Shown: piece after piece, positions 6,838-16,598 of the stretch | Layout of the letters: every line of letters begins with the position of its first letter | How positions within the stretch are numbered: the stretch's first letter is position 1 | NCBI GenBank assembly: GCA_050944055.1 | Contig: JBMNQI010000001.1 | Location: forward strand, 1 to 64,000 | Direction of reading: 5' to 3' | Length of the DNA: 64,000 nt | Source: JBMNQI01 sp050944055 | GTDB taxonomy: Bacteria; Bacillota; Clostridia; Oscillospirales; Oscillospiraceae | Made by a program: the position numbers and the translations under genes | Notes under the pieces: generated by a model | The model's database searches: none | What the model saw: only the letters and a program-made list of their open reading frames with translations | Told to the model about the DNA's origin: nothing

Positions 6838-8454
6838 ATGAAGGAGATCAAATTCGGAGCTGAAGCGACAACCGCGCTGCTCAAAGGCGCCGACGCCGTT
6901 GCCAAAACCGTGGAAGTCACTTACGGCCCGAAGGGGCGGAGTGTCGTTTTTAATAAGGGCGGCTTACTGCCGACCGTCTCCAATGATGCTTCCAGCATCC
7001 TGCAGTACCTGGAGCTGACGGACCCCTACGAGCGCGATGCGGCGGAGTTCGTATCCGAGGCGGCCCTCAAGACGGCCAACGAAACCGGCTGCGGCACCAC
7101 CACGACGGTAATTCTGACAAAGGCGATTCTCCACAGCGCCATTAAGAATCTGCATGCGGGCGCAAACCCGATGCTTATGCGCAAGGGCATGGAAAAGGCC
7201 GCCGACGCGGCGATAAAAGCAATCGAGAAGAAATCTCTCTCAATGCTAGGGCCTGAAGCTCTCCGGCAGGTCGGCATTGTGGCCGCGGGCGACGAGGATA
7301 TTGGGAACCTGGTGGCCGACGGCATGATGAAAACATCCGAATACGGCATAGTGGCTATCGAAGAGTCCAAAATAGCCGAGAGCTATATAGACTTCGTCGA
7401 GGGTATACAGTTCAACAACGGCTATATTTCGGAGTTTATGGTAACAGACAGCGCGACGCAGACGGCCTCGCTGAACGACCCGTATATCCTGATCACCGAC
7501 CAGGAGGTTTCCGACTTTAAAGAGTTCATCCCGATACTCGAGATGGTTCACAAGGCCGGCGGCGAGCTTGTCATTATCGCCAAGGACGTAACGGGTGAAG
7601 CCCTGGCGGGTATTACTCACAACATCCGCCGCGGAGTCATAAAGACACTGTGCGTCAAGGCCCCGGGCACTGCGGAGCGCGTTCTCGAATATCTTGACGA
7701 TATAGCCGTAATGACCGGAGGCGAGGTTATAACCGAGTCCTTCGGCCTCAAGCTCAGCAAGGTTAAGCTGAGCCAGTTCGGGCGGGCGGCCAATATCCAG
7801 TCGACGAGTGAACGCACAATAATAACGGACGGGCGCGGAAAAGCCGAGGCAATTGCGAAACGCGTGGAAGAGATCAAAGCGGCGATTGCCGCTAGCACTA
7901 CAAAGTTCGACCGTGACCGCCATCAGGACAGGCTTGCGAAGATGACGGGCGGCGTCTCTATTGTCAAGATAGGGGGAATGACCGAGAGCGAAATGCGCGA
8001 GCGCAAGCAGAAAGCCGAGGATGCGCTCAGCGCGCTTTCAGCCGCCGTGGAATCGGGAGTAGTCTCCGGCGGCGGCGTCGCCCTGCTGGACGCCATACCC
8101 GCCCTCACCGAGCTTCATAATAACGAGCAGGAGCCCGATATTAAGACCGGGATCTTGACGGTGCTTGAATCACTTGGCGCGCCCGTGTGTCAGCTTGCAG
8201 AAAATATCGGTCTTGAGGGCCCCGCGGTGCTGGACCGGATAAAAAGGGAGAACAAAAGCGGCTTCGGGCTTAACGTCAATACAGAGCAGTACGGCATGAT
8301 GCTGGATATGGGCATAGCGGACCCCTGCAAGGCCGTCACAACCGCGCTCTATAACGCGGCCCATACCGCCGCGCTTATGGTAACGAGCGAGGCGTTTGTA
8401 GCCGATATGTATGAACCAAAGCACGGCGATGTAATAAGCGTCCCGAAAAGGTAA
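6838..8454 (+). CDS. groEL: Divergent 60 kDa chaperonin (GroEL-like) lacking the ATPase aspartate
   Basis: Full-length group I chaperonin (538 residues; family about 540) with recognisable equatorial, intermediate and apical domains: IKFGAEAT start, VTYGPKGRSVVF nucleotide loop, SGVVSGGGVAL and MGIADPCKAV near the C-terminus. It is unusual in three ways. The conserved GDGTTT motif is GCGTTT, with Cys85 where E. coli GroEL has Asp87, a residue needed for ATP hydrolysis. The C-terminal Gly-Gly-Met tail is absent. No groES gene is adjacent and no CIRCE element is present. Other conserved Asp residues (SND near 50, EDAL near 400, ADP near 490) remain. It is probably a specialised paralogue, with a conventional groESL expected elsewhere. 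Confidence 0.92.
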   Translation: MKEIKFGAEATTALLKGADAVAKTVEVTYGPKGRSVVFNKGGLLPTVSNDASSILQYLELTDPYERDAAEFVSEAALKTANETGCGTTTTVILTKAILHSAIKNLHAGANPMLMRKGMEKAADAAIKAIEKKSLSMLGPEALRQVGIVAAGDEDIGNLVADGMMKTSEYGIVAIEESKIAESYIDFVEGIQFNNGYISEFMVTDSATQTASLNDPYILITDQEVSDFKEFIPILEMVHKAGGELVIIAKDVTGEALAGITHNIRRGVIKTLCVKAPGTAERVLEYLDDIAVMTGGEVITESFGLKLSKVKLSQFGRAANIQSTSERTIITDGRGKAEAIAKRVEEIKAAIAASTTKFDRDRHQDRLAKMTGGVSIVKIGGMTESEMRERKQKAEDALSALSAAVESGVVSGGGVALLDAIPALTELHNNEQEPDIKTGILTVLESLGAPVCQLAENIGLEGPAVLDRIKRENKSGFGLNVNTEQYGMMLDMGIADPCKAVTTALYNAAHTAALMVTSEAFVADMYEPKHGDVISVPKR

Positions 8455-8594
8455 GAGTTTTCGAAAAAGCGAAGCGGCACTTGATTTGTTATGATATTTA
8501 AATTATTCTTAATATCTGGACGTAGATTTGTTAACAATTAATTGGTATTATACAAGAGAATGATAGTGCTTTTCTTCATTTCTTTCCGGGAAGA

Positions 8595-8634
8595 AGGGGA
8601 ACGGGTCAGCTCCGTTCCCCTCTTTCTGGTTTTT
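8595..8634 (+). terminator. Intrinsic terminator downstream of groEL
   Basis: GGGGAACGG / CCGTTCCCC stem with a short loop followed by a T-rich tract, about 140 nt after the groEL stop. Confidence 0.7.
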
Positions 8635-8841
8635 AGTCCTGCGGCGGGCTGCTGTCCACTTGTTCGTTGCCGGAAGAATCCGCCTGTGTGCAAACATCGC
8701 CCGGCGCCGACGGCAGGCAGCTGAGCTAGTCGCACTTATAACCTTCAATGGCTCGCCGTGGGCTTCGCTTGCTGTAATACTATACAACATCGTTAAACCA
8801 GACAGGATGTCTCATATCTCATACTTTTCTCCCCGATATGT

Positions 8842-8879
8842 ATGCCCGCCTGCGTTATGAGTGCAGACGGGCATTTTTC
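8842..8879 (+). terminator. Second plus-strand intrinsic terminator
   Basis: ATGCCCGCCTGC / GCAGACGGGCAT stem (one G-T pair), 9-nt loop, followed by TTTT. The T-run is on the plus side, so it ends a plus-strand transcript, yet no gene lies between it and the terminator at 8595. Confidence 0.7.
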
Positions 8880-8892
8880 AAAGCGCAGACGC

Positions 8893-10008
8893 TTACTGCA
8901 TCAGCTGGTCGATAAACTGCCTCGCGGCTCTTGGGGAGCGCCCGCCGTGACTGAGCGCGAAGCGCTCGGCCGCTTTTTCAAGCTCCGGCACAGGCATGTC
9001 CACTCCGTAAAACGCCGCGAGTTCGCGCACTATGGACAGGTACTGGCTCTTATCGGGCTTCAGGAAGAACACGACACGGCCAAATCGGTCCGCAAGCGAG
9101 GAGAGCTCCTGTATCGTATCGTTCGCGTGTATCTCGCTGCCCTCTCGGGCGGAGAAGGTCTCGCGTACAAGATGGCGCCTGTTGCTTGTGGCATAAATGA
9201 CGACATTGCGCGGTTTGCCTGAAATCGAGCCTTCCAGGATGGCCTTTAAGGCTCCAAAGTCGTCGTCGCTGTCCGAAAAACTCAGATCATCTATAAATAA
9301 AATGAATTTAAGCGGGGAGGCAGCGAGTTCGCCTATAATCCTGGGTATGCCCCAGATCTGCTTTTTACCGACCTCGATAAGGCGCAGACCGCGTTCACGG
9401 TATTCGTTGGCTATGGCCTTGACCGTCGTGCTTTTGCCTGTTCCGGCGTCTCCGTAAAGCAGGACGTTCGAGGCGGGATGCCCGGAGAGCAGCGAGAGCG
9501 TGTTTTCGACAACCTCATCTCTCTCGGCCTTGTAGCCTTTTAGAGAGCTGAGGGTTACGGGGTCGGGCGCTAGCGCCGGTATAAGCGCGCCCTCGTGCAG
9601 GTAAAACATATGGTATTTTGCAAGATCGCCCCAGCCGAAGCTTGCGACGCTGCGCACGCGCTCCTTATACTCCGCGGCAAAATCCGCGGGAGATATTGCC
9701 CAGGAGGGAAGCTCCATCTCCCAATGCTTTGGCCTTATATCCTCCGGGCGTAGCTGCGAAACATCCTGTAAAAGTGAAAGCTCAGCCGCCGCGGCGTCTT
9801 CTATCTCGCGTGTCCGAAGCCCCCGTATGTACGGAGTATCGCAGCAGAGGGTCTCGGAAAGCAGGTATTCGGTCCAGTTGCCCCCGACAGTGTAGAGCTT
9901 CGCGCAGAATTCGCACCATGCCGAGGGGCTCTCGTCTATGTGCTCGAAAGCGTCGATGATAGGGTCATGCAGCAGGTTTCTGAAGACCGCAAGTGTCTGT
10001 AATCTCAT
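8893..10008 (-). CDS. DUF815 family AAA+ ATP-binding protein
   Basis: AAA+ ATPase of the DUF815 family, whose cellular role is not established. The 371-residue protein has a variable N-terminal region, a Walker A motif in LLYGDAGTGKSTTVKAI, a Walker B motif in FILFIDDLSF, a sensor-1-like YATSNRRHL segment and an arginine-rich C-terminal region (HGGRSPRAARQF). Spacing of these motifs and the FIDDLSF sequence fit the family closely. Start ATG has AGAGG upstream. It precedes no obvious partner; a CDF transporter lies upstream on the same strand with a 44-nt gap and might be co-transcribed. Confidence 0.9.
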   Translation of the reverse strand: MRLQTLAVFRNLLHDPIIDAFEHIDESPSAWCEFCAKLYTVGGNWTEYLLSETLCCDTPYIRGLRTREIEDAAAAELSLLQDVSQLRPEDIRPKHWEMELPSWAISPADFAAEYKERVRSVASFGWGDLAKYHMFYLHEGALIPALAPDPVTLSSLKGYKAERDEVVENTLSLLSGHPASNVLLYGDAGTGKSTTVKAIANEYRERGLRLIEVGKKQIWGIPRIIGELAASPLKFILFIDDLSFSDSDDDFGALKAILEGSISGKPRNVVIYATSNRRHLVRETFSAREGSEIHANDTIQELSSLADRFGRVVFFLKPDKSQYLSIVRELAAFYGVDMPVPELEKAAERFALSHGGRSPRAARQFIDQLMQ

Positions 10009-10052
10009 ACTAACCTCTTTATTGCCGCGCGCGCCGCCTTAGCTCGCGCGAT

Positions 10053-11162
10053 TTATATCCTGTCGCACTCGATGTGCGGGTCGTAGCCGGGATCTATTGA
10101 ACGCAGGCGTTCGGCGACGGCCGTTCTGACGGCTTCAATATCGACGTCCATGGAATAGGGTATGACAAGGTCGAAAACGACGTCTGTATGGCTGCCGTCC
10201 GGTATAAGCCTTAGGTCGTGATATGCCAGAGCTTCGTCTATTTCGGTAAGCACGCTTTTAAGCTGATAGCGGACGGTCTGAAGCTTAGGGTCGTCCACAT
10301 CCACGGGGTCGCCGTGTATAACGAGATCTACGTTCAGGCTCTGCTTAACGGAGGATTCGGCGGCGTTGAGGATGTTGTGCGCCTGCGAGAAAGACAGGTT
10401 GCTGGGCAGTTCGGCGTGTATAGACGCCAGGAGGCAGCCCGGCCCGTATTCGTGCACAAGCAGGTCGTGGACGCCGAGTATGTGCTCCTGCTTCATGATC
10501 AGGGCCGTAATTTCCCGGACCAGCGAGCTTTGCGGGGGAGATCCCAGCATGGGCGACAAAATCTCGCGGAGCATAAGTATTCCGCCGACTGTAATGACCG
10601 CAGAGGCAAGGCAGCCGGCAACGCCGTCGACCGGGAAATCGGTGTATGGAGACAGCAGCAGGGCTATAAGTATTACCGCTGTCAAAGCTACGTCCGAGAA
10701 GCTGTCCGAAGCCTGGGCGCTTATGGTCATGGAACCGGCTTTTTTGGCCAGATAGCGGTAATAAAACCCCATAAAAAGCTTGATTATTATGGAGGCGCCG
10801 AGGACGACGGCATAAACGGCTGAGAAAGAGGGCCTTACCGGGTTAGTAATTTTCTGCACGGATACAATAAAAAACTGAACGCCCGTAACGATAATCAGCA
10901 GCGCGATTACTAAGCCCGCGAGGTATTCCATGCGCCCGTGGCCGTAAGGATGCTCTTTGTCCGCCTTTTTGGCAGCCATTCGAAAGCCTATCAGGGAAGC
11001 GAGCGAGGACGAGGCGTCGAAGAAATTGTTTGCCCCGTCGGCAGTAACGGCTACGCTGCCCGTAAGGCAGCCGACCGTCAGCTTGGCCGCCGAGAGCAGG
11101 ACGTTTGTAACTATCCCGAATATTCCGGCCTTCATGCCGACATTCAGGCGGTTTTCTTCCAA
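10053..11162 (-). CDS. Cation diffusion facilitator (CDF) family transporter
   Basis: Membrane antiporter exporting divalent metal ions such as Zn, Fe or Mn in exchange for protons. It has about six membrane segments in the first 200 residues, metal-site motifs ADGANNFFD in TM2 and SDSFSD in TM5, the HPYGHGRMEYLAG loop typical of the family, and a cytoplasmic C-terminal domain with a second metal-binding region (HDLLVHEYGPG). I favour the TTG at 11162 as start, because AGAGGTG lies 6 nt upstream; the in-frame GTG at 11171 is itself part of that ribosome binding site. It lies 28 nt downstream of feoB, suggesting co-regulation with iron uptake and perhaps iron export, which is inference. Confidence 0.92.
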   Translation of the reverse strand: MEENRLNVGMKAGIFGIVTNVLLSAAKLTVGCLTGSVAVTADGANNFFDASSSLASLIGFRMAAKKADKEHPYGHGRMEYLAGLVIALLIIVTGVQFFIVSVQKITNPVRPSFSAVYAVVLGASIIIKLFMGFYYRYLAKKAGSMTISAQASDSFSDVALTAVILIALLLSPYTDFPVDGVAGCLASAVITVGGILMLREILSPMLGSPPQSSLVREITALIMKQEHILGVHDLLVHEYGPGCLLASIHAELPSNLSFSQAHNILNAAESSVKQSLNVDLVIHGDPVDVDDPKLQTVRYQLKSVLTEIDEALAYHDLRLIPDGSHTDVVFDLVIPYSMDVDIEAVRTAVAERLRSIDPGYDPHIECDRI

Positions 11163-11190
11163 AATAATCACCTCTAAAAAATATAAACGC

Positions 11191-13581
11191 CTATAGAATC
11201 AATGAACCTATCCGGTAAACGAGAAACGAAGAGGCGTAGGCGACTGCAAGCTGCCACAGGATTGAAAAGGCCAGCCATTTGCCCCCGCCGAGTTCGCGGC
11301 GCATGGTGGCTAGAGAGGCGAAGCAGGGGATATAGAGGAGCACAAATACAAGGAAGGAATAGGCGGCCAGGGGGCTTGCGAAGGTGCCGGACAAAGCGGA
11401 GGCTATCACGCTGCTGCCCGCCTGAAGAGAGAAGCCGTAAAACAGGGCCATGGAGGCGACTATGCTCTCCTTGGCTATTATGCCGGTAAGCAGGGCTACT
11501 GCGGCCTGCCAGGTACCGAAGCCGAGCGGGCGCAGCGCCGGGGAAATAATGCTGCCTATTGAACCGAGCAGGCTCTCGCCGCTTGTCTCTACCATATTAA
11601 GACGGCTGTCGAAGCTCTGCAGGAACCAAAGGACGACGCTCATAACGAGTATAACCGTGCCGGCTCTGACTAAAAAGCCCTTGACGCGCTCCCAAACATG
11701 GAGAAGCGTGTTCCTCGCGGTCGGAAGGCGGTAAGGAGGCAGCTCCATGACAAACGGGGCGGGCTCGCCTGAAAAAATTGTTTTTTTGAAAGCCAGCCCG
11801 GATAAAATTGCCATGAGCAGCCCTAAAATATAGAGGGAAAAGACGACAAGGCCGCTCCCCCGCCTGAAAAACGCGGCGGCAAGCAGCCCGTATACGGGGA
11901 GCTTTGCCGAGCAGCTCATAAAAGGAACGAGCATTATCGTCATGCGCTTATCCTTCTCGCTCTCCATCGTCCGGGCGCCCATTACGGCGGGCACCGTGCA
12001 TCCAAAGCCCATGAGCATCGGTATGAAAGCCTTGCCGGAGAGGCCGAAGCGGCGCAGAAGCCTATCCATGATGAAGGCCGCTCTGGCCATGTAGCCCGAA
12101 TCCTCCAGCAGCGAGAGGAAGAAGAACAGCAGGGCGATCTGCGGCAGGAAGGTCAGCACGCTGCCGACCCCGCCTATAACGCCGTCGACCGCGAGGCTTC
12201 TGACCCATTCCGGAAGGCCGGAGAGAAGGTCAGAGACAAAACCGGCGAAAAGCTCGCCGACAAGGTAGCCGACTCCGTCCGAGAGCCACGAGCCTAAGGG
12301 CCCGAAGGTCACAGCGAACATGGTAAGCATCAGCAGAAGAAAAATCGGGACGGCGAGGAACCTGTTGGTCACTATGCGGTCAATTCTCTCCGTAGCGGTG
12401 AGGGAAGAGGTTTGCCGCCGGTGGAGGCAGGACGAGACGACGCGCTCTATAAAGCGGTACCGGCTGTCCGCGATAAGCGTCTCCCTGTCTCCCAGTTCGA
12501 AGGCCGACTCATATTCCCGGACTATGCTTTCGACCTTATCTAGCGTCGGTTTATCCAGCCCGAGCGCTTTTTCCACAATTTTGTCTCCCTCGATGAGCTT
12601 AATAGAGGCCCAGTGAGCGGGCAGGCCGGCCTCGTAGGCGGCGTCGTGAATAAGCGCGCCTATGCGGTGGTGTATCTCGTGAGTGAATTCGTCATAAAGG
12701 TCGTCCGGCTCGATCGTCAGGCCTATATGCATCTGGCGATGAGCCTCGTACAATAGCTGCTCGATGTTTTCGCCGTTTCGGGCGGATATGGGCAGCACCG
12801 GCACGCCCAGCTCCTTGCTGAGCCTGTCGCAGTCTATATAGTCGCCGCTTTTTATTATTTCGTCCATAAAGTTCAGGGCGACTACCATAGGGCGCTCCAG
12901 CTCGAGAAGCTGCATGGTCAGATAGAGATTCCGCTCAAGATTTGTGGCGTCCACAATGTTTATAACAGCGTCCGGGTGCTCGCCTATTATATAGTCCCTT
13001 GCAACAAGCTCTTCCATCGAATAGGGCGAGAGCGAATATATACCCGGCAGGTCGACAATGACATACTTTTTTTCGCCTAAACTGACCGTGCCTTCCTTCT
13101 TTTCCACGGTGACGCCCGGCCAGTTGCCGACATACTGGTTTGAGCCGGTCAGGGCGTTGAAGAGCGTAGTTTTGCCGCTGTTGGGATTTCCGACAAGGGC
13201 CAGGCGCAGCTCGCTCTCGTCGTGCTTCATATCGCGGGGCGGGTGCTCGTCCAGCTCGTGCATATGCTCCAGCCTCATCAGCCTCTTCATTTCAACGCTG
13301 GCCTCGTGCTCCGTGCCGGGATAGACATAGACCTTCCGGCTTCCCTTTCTCTCCGGGGGCCGCACCCGTATCTGCGAGGCCGACTCGCGCCGCAGCGAAA
13401 GCTCGTAGCCCCGGAGGTTGACTTCAATCGGGTCGCCGAAGGGCGCAACCTTGCGCACGGTTAAAAGCGTACCCGGCGTGAGCCCCATGTCGACAAGGCG
13501 CCGCTTGACCGCGGGGGAATCCAGCCCAACGGATATTATTATGCCGCTTTGACCGGGCTTAAGTTCGTTCAGAGTATCCAT
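11191..13581 (-). CDS. feoB: Ferrous iron transporter FeoA-FeoB fusion
   Basis: Fe2+ uptake system of the cytoplasmic membrane, fused into one 796-residue chain. Residues about 1-75 are an SH3-like FeoA domain (RRLVDMGLTPGTLLTV). After a charged linker comes the FeoB GTPase: G1 GNPNSGKTT at 131-139, G3 DLPG, G4 NFMDE. The membrane part follows, with the FeoB segments SGYMARAAFIMDRLLRRFGLSG (in parts) and a Cys-containing GCTVPAVMGARTMES. Start at the ATG at 13581, which has GGAGG 4 nt upstream; an in-frame ATG at 13617 is less likely. FeoA and FeoB are usually separate genes; fusions are known in Firmicutes and some other anaerobes. Confidence 0.95.
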   Translation of the reverse strand: MDTLNELKPGQSGIIISVGLDSPAVKRRLVDMGLTPGTLLTVRKVAPFGDPIEVNLRGYELSLRRESASQIRVRPPERKGSRKVYVYPGTEHEASVEMKRLMRLEHMHELDEHPPRDMKHDESELRLALVGNPNSGKTTLFNALTGSNQYVGNWPGVTVEKKEGTVSLGEKKYVIVDLPGIYSLSPYSMEELVARDYIIGEHPDAVINIVDATNLERNLYLTMQLLELERPMVVALNFMDEIIKSGDYIDCDRLSKELGVPVLPISARNGENIEQLLYEAHRQMHIGLTIEPDDLYDEFTHEIHHRIGALIHDAAYEAGLPAHWASIKLIEGDKIVEKALGLDKPTLDKVESIVREYESAFELGDRETLIADSRYRFIERVVSSCLHRRQTSSLTATERIDRIVTNRFLAVPIFLLLMLTMFAVTFGPLGSWLSDGVGYLVGELFAGFVSDLLSGLPEWVRSLAVDGVIGGVGSVLTFLPQIALLFFFLSLLEDSGYMARAAFIMDRLLRRFGLSGKAFIPMLMGFGCTVPAVMGARTMESEKDKRMTIMLVPFMSCSAKLPVYGLLAAAFFRRGSGLVVFSLYILGLLMAILSGLAFKKTIFSGEPAPFVMELPPYRLPTARNTLLHVWERVKGFLVRAGTVILVMSVVLWFLQSFDSRLNMVETSGESLLGSIGSIISPALRPLGFGTWQAAVALLTGIIAKESIVASMALFYGFSLQAGSSVIASALSGTFASPLAAYSFLVFVLLYIPCFASLATMRRELGGGKWLAFSILWQLAVAYASSFLVYRIGSLIL

Positions 13582-13697
13582 ACTTCCTCCATGGCCATTA
13601 ATACTAGAGTATAACATAGCTGCATTTAGGTTGCAAGCAATGAAGCCTGCGCCCGGTCGGCTGACAAAAAGCTTCTCGGCGGCTCTTCCATTGAATC

Positions 13698-13726
13698 TTG
13701 ACGTGTATAAAAGCCTGATATATAAT
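13698..13726 (+). promoter_or_regulatory. Promoter of valS
   Basis: TTGACG (13698-13703), 17-nt spacer, TATAAT (13721-13726). It implies a leader of about 165 nt before valS. Confidence 0.75.
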
Positions 13727-13732
13727 ATTATA

Positions 13733-13896
13733 ACGTAAATTTATTGATGCAGTTTTAGTAATGCGGCCCGGGCATTGCGACAGCCCGGGAATTATAACGC
13801 GCGCCGTCGGAGACGGCGCATCGCGTTATAATATCGGCTTTCCGGATATTATATCGTAAACCGATTCGTTATTTGCAATATTTCAGGAGTGTAGTT
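13733..13896 (+). promoter_or_regulatory. Structured 5' leader of valS
   Basis: The leader contains two strong hairpins: CCCGGGC / GCCCGGG (13767-13789) and a longer one (13791-13832) whose outer arms ATTATAACGCG / CGCGTTATAAT enclose CGCCGTC / GACGGCG. The conserved T-box sequence (AGGGTGGNACCGCG) expected for many Firmicute aminoacyl-tRNA synthetase genes is not present, and the second hairpin lacks a T-run. Function is unknown. Confidence 0.5.
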
Positions 13897-16506
13897 ATGA
13901 GAGAGCTTCCAAAAACCTATGAACCGCAGGCGGTGGAATCCAGAATATACGACATGTGGCTTAAAGGCGGGTATTTCCGCGCCGAGCGCGACATGCAGAA
14001 AAAGCCTTATACTATTGTTATGCCGCCCCCGAACGTAACTGGCCAGCTTCACATGGGCCACGCCATGGACTGCACGCTGCAGGATATTCTTATACGCTGG
14101 CGCAGGATGCAGGGCTATGCGGCTCTATGGCTGCCCGGATCGGATCACGCGGGCATCGCGACGCAGATTAAGGTGGAGGAGGCTCTGCGCGAGGAAGGGC
14201 TCACGCGCTACGACCTCGGGCGCGAGAAATTTATCGAGCGCGTCTGGGAGTGGAAGCGCCTCTACGGCGGCAGGATAGTTCAGCAGCAGAGGAAGCTCGG
14301 CTCCTCCTGCGACTGGGAGAGGGCCCGCTTCACAATGGACGAGGGCTGCTCCAGAGCCGTGCGCGAAGCATTTGTAAGGCTTTATGAAAAAGGGCTTATA
14401 TATAAGGGAAGCAGGATAATAAACTGGTGCCCCCACTGCACGACAGCATTGAGCGACACAGAGGTTGAATATAAGGACAAGCCTGGCAAGCTCTGGCATA
14501 TACGTTATCCCGTGAAGGGCTCCGACGAATATGTTGTAGTGGCGACAACCCGTCCGGAGACAATGCTGGGCGACACGGGAGTGGCCGTGCACCCGGAGGA
14601 CGAGAGGTATACGCATCTTGTCGGCAAGACCTGCATTCTGCCGCTCGTGGGCCGCGAGATGCCCATTGTCGCCGACGAATACGTCGACCGCGAATTCGGC
14701 ACAGGCTGCGTCAAGATGACGCCGGCTCACGACCCGAACGACTTTGAGGTCGGACTGCGCCACAATCTTGAAAGCATTCGCGTGCTTGACGACGAGGGGA
14801 AGGTCAACGAAAACGGCGGAAAATACGAGGGGATGGACCGCTACGCCGCCAGAAAAGCGGTGCTTAAAGACCTGGAGGAGCAGAACTATCTCGTAAAAAC
14901 AGAGGAGCATCAGCACAGCGTAGGCACGTGCTACCGCTGCAGCACGGACGTCGAGCCGATAATCTCCGCCCAGTGGTTTGTTAAGATGAAGCCGCTGGCA
15001 AAAGAGGCCATACGCGTCGTGGAGGACGGCGAAGTTAAATTCGTCCCCGACCGGTTTACAAAAATATACACCAACTGGATGGAGAACGTGCACGACTGGT
15101 GCATCTCCCGCCAGCTATGGTGGGGGCATCAGATACCCGCGTGGTACTGCGCCGACTGCGGGCATATTACGGTGTCGCGCGAGGATCCGTCACGGTGCGA
15201 AAAATGCGGCTCTGAAAACATCACGCGCGATGAGGACGTGCTCGACACATGGTTTTCCTCCGCGCTCTGGCCGTTCTCGACGCTCGGCTGGCCGGATAAT
15301 ACTCCGGACCTTCAGTATTTCTATCCCACCGACGTACTTGTTACGGCATACGACATAATCTTCTTCTGGGTCGCGCGCATGATATTTTCAGGCTGCGAGC
15401 ATATGAAAAAATACCCGTTCCACACCGTGTTTATACACGGTCTCGTGCGTGACGAAAAGGGCCGCAAGATGTCCAAGTCCCTCGGAAACGGCATAGACCC
15501 GCTCGAGATGGCTGAAAAATACGGGGCGGACGCGCTGCGCCTGAACATGGTGACGGGGAACAGCCCCGGAAACGACATGCGTTTCTTTGTCGAGCGCTGC
15601 GAGGCTATGCGCAATTTCGCGAACAAGATATGGAACGCTTCCCGCTTCGTTTTGATGAATCTTACGATAGACAAAAACGAGCTGCCCGAAATGGATGCTC
15701 TTGAAGCGGAGGACAAGTGGATACTCGGAAAGCTGAACGCTCTTATAGCTGAAGTGACCGAAAATATGGAAAAATTCGAGCTCGGCATAGCCGTCCAGAA
15801 GATATATGACTTCATCTGGAGCAGCTACTGCGACTGGTACATTGAGCTTACAAAGCCGCGTATGACGGGAGGCGACCCGGCGCGAAAGAAGATTGCCGAG
15901 CAGGTGCTTGTCTATGTGCTTTCAGACACGTTAAAGCTGCTGCACCCGTTTATGCCTTTCATAACCGAGGAAATCTGGCAGTCGCTGCCCCACGAGGGCG
16001 AGAGCATAATGATTTCCCCGTGGCCCAAAGCAAAACCCGAGCTCAGCTTTGAAGACGAGGCCGCGTCGATGGAACGTGTCATGGAGATAATAGGGGCCAT
16101 ACGCGCGCGCCGCAGCGAGATGGGAGTGCCGCCCTCCAGAAAGAGCAAGCTGACGATTGTGACGGATATGCCGCAAGCCGTTGAGGCGGGAAGAGATTAT
16201 ATACTGAAGCTGGCATACGCCTCCGAGCTGACTGTTACGGACAAAGCGCCCGAAAACACGGAAGACATGGCGGTCGTAACCACGCCTATTGCGCGCTGCT
16301 TCATGCCGATGAGCGATCTTGTGGATATGGAAAAAGAGCGCGAGCGCAAGGAAAGAGAGCTTCAAAAGGCCGAGGCGGAGCTTGCGCGCGTTCTCGAAAA
16401 GCTGGGCAACGAGAGATTTGTGTCGCGCGCGCCGGAAAACGTGGTCCAGGCCGAGCGCGAAAAGGAGATTAAGCTGCGCGCGCTTATCGAGAAGCTGAAG
16501 GCGTAA
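13897..16506 (+). CDS. valS: Valyl-tRNA synthetase
   Basis: Class I aminoacyl-tRNA synthetase charging tRNA-Val, 869 residues, near the family norm. The HIGH-type motif is HMGH at residues 52-55 within [15 protein letters not shown], the KMSKS motif is at 524-528 ([11 protein letters not shown]), the editing domain carries [18 protein letters not shown], and a zinc-binding Cys cluster lies between ([20 protein letters not shown]). The C-terminal coiled coil (about the last 70 residues, [18 protein letters not shown]) is typical of ValRS. The start is the ATG at 13897 with CAGGAG upstream. It may be transcribed with folC, 92 nt downstream. Confidence 0.97.
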   Translation: MRELPKTYEPQAVESRIYDMWLKGGYFRAERDMQKKPYTIVMPPPNVTGQLHMGHAMDCTLQDILIRWRRMQGYAALWLPGSDHAGIATQIKVEEALREEGLTRYDLGREKFIERVWEWKRLYGGRIVQQQRKLGSSCDWERARFTMDEGCSRAVREAFVRLYEKGLIYKGSRIINWCPHCTTALSDTEVEYKDKPGKLWHIRYPVKGSDEYVVVATTRPETMLGDTGVAVHPEDERYTHLVGKTCILPLVGREMPIVADEYVDREFGTGCVKMTPAHDPNDFEVGLRHNLESIRVLDDEGKVNENGGKYEGMDRYAARKAVLKDLEEQNYLVKTEEHQHSVGTCYRCSTDVEPIISAQWFVKMKPLAKEAIRVVEDGEVKFVPDRFTKIYTNWMENVHDWCISRQLWWGHQIPAWYCADCGHITVSREDPSRCEKCGSENITRDEDVLDTWFSSALWPFSTLGWPDNTPDLQYFYPTDVLVTAYDIIFFWVARMIFSGCEHMKKYPFHTVFIHGLVRDEKGRKMSKSLGNGIDPLEMAEKYGADALRLNMVTGNSPGNDMRFFVERCEAMRNFANKIWNASRFVLMNLTIDKNELPEMDALEAEDKWILGKLNALIAEVTENMEKFELGIAVQKIYDFIWSSYCDWYIELTKPRMTGGDPARKKIAEQVLVYVLSDTLKLLHPFMPFITEEIWQSLPHEGESIMISPWPKAKPELSFEDEAASMERVMEIIGAIRARRSEMGVPPSRKSKLTIVTDMPQAVEAGRDYILKLAYASELTVTDKAPENTEDMAVVTTPIARCFMPMSDLVDMEKERERKERELQKAEAELARVLEKLGNERFVSRAPENVVQAEREKEIKLRALIEKLKA

Positions 16507-16598
16507 TCTGCCGTGCGCCGGGCAGTGGAGACCGCCGCGGCGTCAGGCTGGAAATTACGGTTTTTACCGGGCTTCCGGGAGGGACTACAGGTAACGAC

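Larger units (their letters stand above)
8455..8892. other. Intergenic region without a recognisable gene
   Basis: About 440 bases between groEL and the convergent DUF815 gene. It holds two plus-strand intrinsic terminators (near 8595 and 8842) and about 200 bases between them with no ORF that has a ribosome binding site. The space between terminators could hold a small RNA, but I found no convincing promoter. Confidence 0.5.

Noticed and set aside
8542..8724. 60-residue plus-strand ORF after groEL
   Set aside because: It has no ribosome binding site and contains an intrinsic terminator hairpin.
13733..13896. T-box riboswitch upstream of valS
   Set aside because: No sequence resembling the conserved T-box core (AGGGTGGNACCGCG) and no terminator T-run; only hairpins are visible.
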